DNA of 14,242 bases from JAXMAR01 sp046350295. GTDB taxonomy: Bacteria; Planctomycetota; Planctomycetia; Gemmatales; Gemmataceae. The stretch lies in contig JAXMAR010000078.1 in assembly GCA_046350295.1 (NCBI GenBank), positions 1 through 14,242 on the forward strand, written 5' to 3'. The notes beneath the pieces are model-generated. The model was not told the origin of the DNA. It was given only the letters and a program-made list of their open reading frames with translations, and did not search any database. This document shows positions 12,879 through 14,242 of this stretch, piece by piece. Position 1 is the first letter of the stretch, and every line of letters begins with the position of its first letter. The position numbers and the translations under genes were made by a program.

Positions 12879-14242
12879 ATGGAAAAATGTCGCCTGGCCC
12901 TTCTTGTCAGTCTTCCCTTCCTGCTGCCCTCCTCCCTTCCGGCTCAAGAAGCCAATGCCCTCCGCTGGGGCGCCGACACCGACGGCGGCTTCCCCTATGT
13001 CTTCGCCGATCCCGACAACCCGAAGGAAACCATCGGCTTCGAGATGGACCTCGCCAAGGCCCTTGAAGTCGAGCTTGGCCGCAAGATCGTCTTCGTTCAG
13101 CGCGATTATGCCGGCCTGATTCCCGACCTGGATCGAGGCGACATCGACATCGCCATGAATGGTCTGGAGATCACGCCCGAAAACCTCAACCAGGCCGGCT
13201 TCAGCAAGCCTTACTACCTCTATCAACTCCAGTTGGTCACGCGCGCCACGGAGGCCCGCTTCAAGAGCCTGGATGAAGCCAAGGCCAAAGGGCTTATCAT
13301 CGGCACGCTCAACAACACCGCCGCTGAGCGCTTGCTCAAGGATCAGGAAATCAAGTTCAAGTCATACGCCGACCAGCAGGCGCCTTATCAAGACCTGCTC
13401 GATGGCGTCGTTGACGGCGTGCTCATGGATCTGCCGATCGCGATCTACTACGCCGCTCCCGATCGGACGCTCAAGTACAGCCAGTACAAGCCGGGCCTAA
13501 AGCTGATGGGGCCCGCCTTCGCCGAGGGCTTCTATGGCATCGCCGTCCGCAAGACCGACACGGCATTGCGCGCGGAACTCAACGCGGCGATCACACGTCT
13601 TCAAGACAGCGGCAAGCTGAAAGAGATTCTCCAGAGGTGGCATCTCTGGACCCCGGATCAATATCGCCTCTACGAGGTGAACATCGAGGCCGGCGGTGAC
13701 GCCATGACGTTTGCCCGGTATTTCCCGCTCTTGCTGGAAGGCGCCGGCGTCACTGTCCTGATCACCTTCGCCGGCTTCTTCCTCGCCATGCTCCTCGGCA
13801 TGACGATCGCTCTTCTGCGCATGTACGGCGCGGCGCCGGTGCGCTGGTTCGCCCTGGGCTACATCGAGTTCTTCCGCGGCATCCCCGTGCTGCTCCTGCT
13901 CTATTTCCTTTACTACGGCCTGCCCGCCGTCTTTGGCCCGGCGGCCAAGCTCGACGCTCTCTACGCCGCCATCCTCGGCTTCGGCCTCAACTATGCCGCC
14001 TACGAGGCGGAGATCTACCGCGCCGGCATCGCTTCCATCCCGCGCGGCCAATGGGAGGCGGCGGCCTCGCTCGGCATGGGGCCGGCGTTGACGTTTCGCC
14101 GCATCATTTTTCCGCAGGCGCTGCGTGTCGTGCTGCCCCCTTCGACCAATGACCTCGTGGCTCTTTTCAAGGACACGAGCGTCGTCAGCATCATCGCCGT
14201 CGTCGAGTTGAGCAAGGAGTATCAGATCCTGACCAAGTCGGG
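12879..14242 (+). CDS. Amino-acid-type ABC transporter, substrate-binding domain fused to permease (3'-truncated)
   Basis: At least 454 residues run off the window end. GGAGGAG stands seven bases before the ATG at 12879. A signal peptide covers about 1-22 (cleavage near LPA/QEA). Residues about 28-255 are a family 3 periplasmic binding domain: LRWGADTDGGFPYVF, IGFEMDLAKALEVELGRKI, GDIDIAMNGLEITPE, GFSKPYYLY and DGVLMDLPIAIYY. From about 278 the permease follows, starting FARYFPLLLEGAGVTVLIT, with YIEFFRGIPVLLLLYFLYYG at 328-347 and the cytoplasmic EAA loop EAAASLGMGPALTFRRIIFP at 393-412 that contacts the ATPase. It should import a small polar compound, probably an amino acid or relative, with a separate ATPase likely encoded downstream outside the window. 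The arginine that usually grips the ligand carboxylate in this family (the R of the 'TxxR' segment) is Asn102 here. Such fusions are known in GlnP-like transporters. Confidence 0.93.
   Translation, partial: MEKCRLALLVSLPFLLPSSLPAQEANALRWGADTDGGFPYVFADPDNPKETIGFEMDLAKALEVELGRKIVFVQRDYAGLIPDLDRGDIDIAMNGLEITPENLNQAGFSKPYYLYQLQLVTRATEARFKSLDEAKAKGLIIGTLNNTAAERLLKDQEIKFKSYADQQAPYQDLLDGVVDGVLMDLPIAIYYAAPDRTLKYSQYKPGLKLMGPAFAEGFYGIAVRKTDTALRAELNAAITRLQDSGKLKEILQRWHLWTPDQYRLYEVNIEAGGDAMTFARYFPLLLEGAGVTVLITFAGFFLAMLLGMTIALLRMYGAAPVRWFALGYIEFFRGIPVLLLLYFLYYGLPAVFGPAAKLDALYAAILGFGLNYAAYEAEIYRAGIASIPRGQWEAAASLGMGPALTFRRIIFPQALRVVLPPSTNDLVALFKDTSVVSIIAVVELSKEYQILTKS

Noticed and set aside
1..14242. CRISPR array, tRNA/rRNA genes, complete insertion sequence or attachment sites.
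   Set aside because: No regularly spaced repeats, cloverleaf-like sequence, rRNA segments, transposase or integrase gene were recognised on either strand.

Overview
The window looks like chromosomal DNA of a high-GC planctomycete, most likely from the Gemmataceae or a close relative. Four things point there: a DUF1501 protein with a twin-arginine leader, a DUF1559 pseudopilin-like protein followed by a small lipoprotein, a Ser/Thr protein kinase, and several small secreted or membrane proteins with no obvious relatives outside that group. This assignment is inference from gene content; no rRNA, tRNA, CRISPR array or complete insertion sequence was seen.

Layout. (1) 2-1156 (+): the 3' part of a gene whose product ends in an apparent seven-bladed beta-propeller, followed by a long, almost perfect RNA hairpin (1190-1240). 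(2) 1262-3116 (-): an atypical extended SDR (NAD-dependent epimerase/dehydratase type), then an 80-residue soluble protein whose stop overlaps the GTG start of a four-helix membrane protein. (3) 3117-3374: a divergent intergenic region with two consecutive large inverted repeats. (4) 3375-5195 (+): a DUF1501 protein, then a xisH remnant with most of its interior deleted, then an intact-looking xisI of visibly lower GC. (5) 5350-9636 (-): a Ser/Thr kinase, an ABC exporter-type protein whose ATPase motifs are strongly degenerate, and a membrane-anchored, coiled-coil-rich protein, all in one direction and probably partly co-transcribed. (6) 9784-11238 (-): the DUF1559 protein and its lipoprotein partner with a GC-rich hairpin between them. 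(7) 11471-12691 (-): a small secreted protein and a secreted alpha/beta hydrolase, ending in a textbook intrinsic terminator. (8) 12879 to the window end (+): an amino-acid-type ABC transporter protein that fuses the periplasmic binding domain to the permease; it is cut by the window edge.

Most of these genes are independent housekeeping or accessory units rather than one pathway. The parts most worth a second look are the xisH deletion beside a preserved xisI, the kinase/degenerate-ABC/coiled-coil cluster, the binding-protein-permease fusion that lacks the usual ligand-binding arginine, the SDR lacking its catalytic lysine, and the structured palindromic elements between genes.
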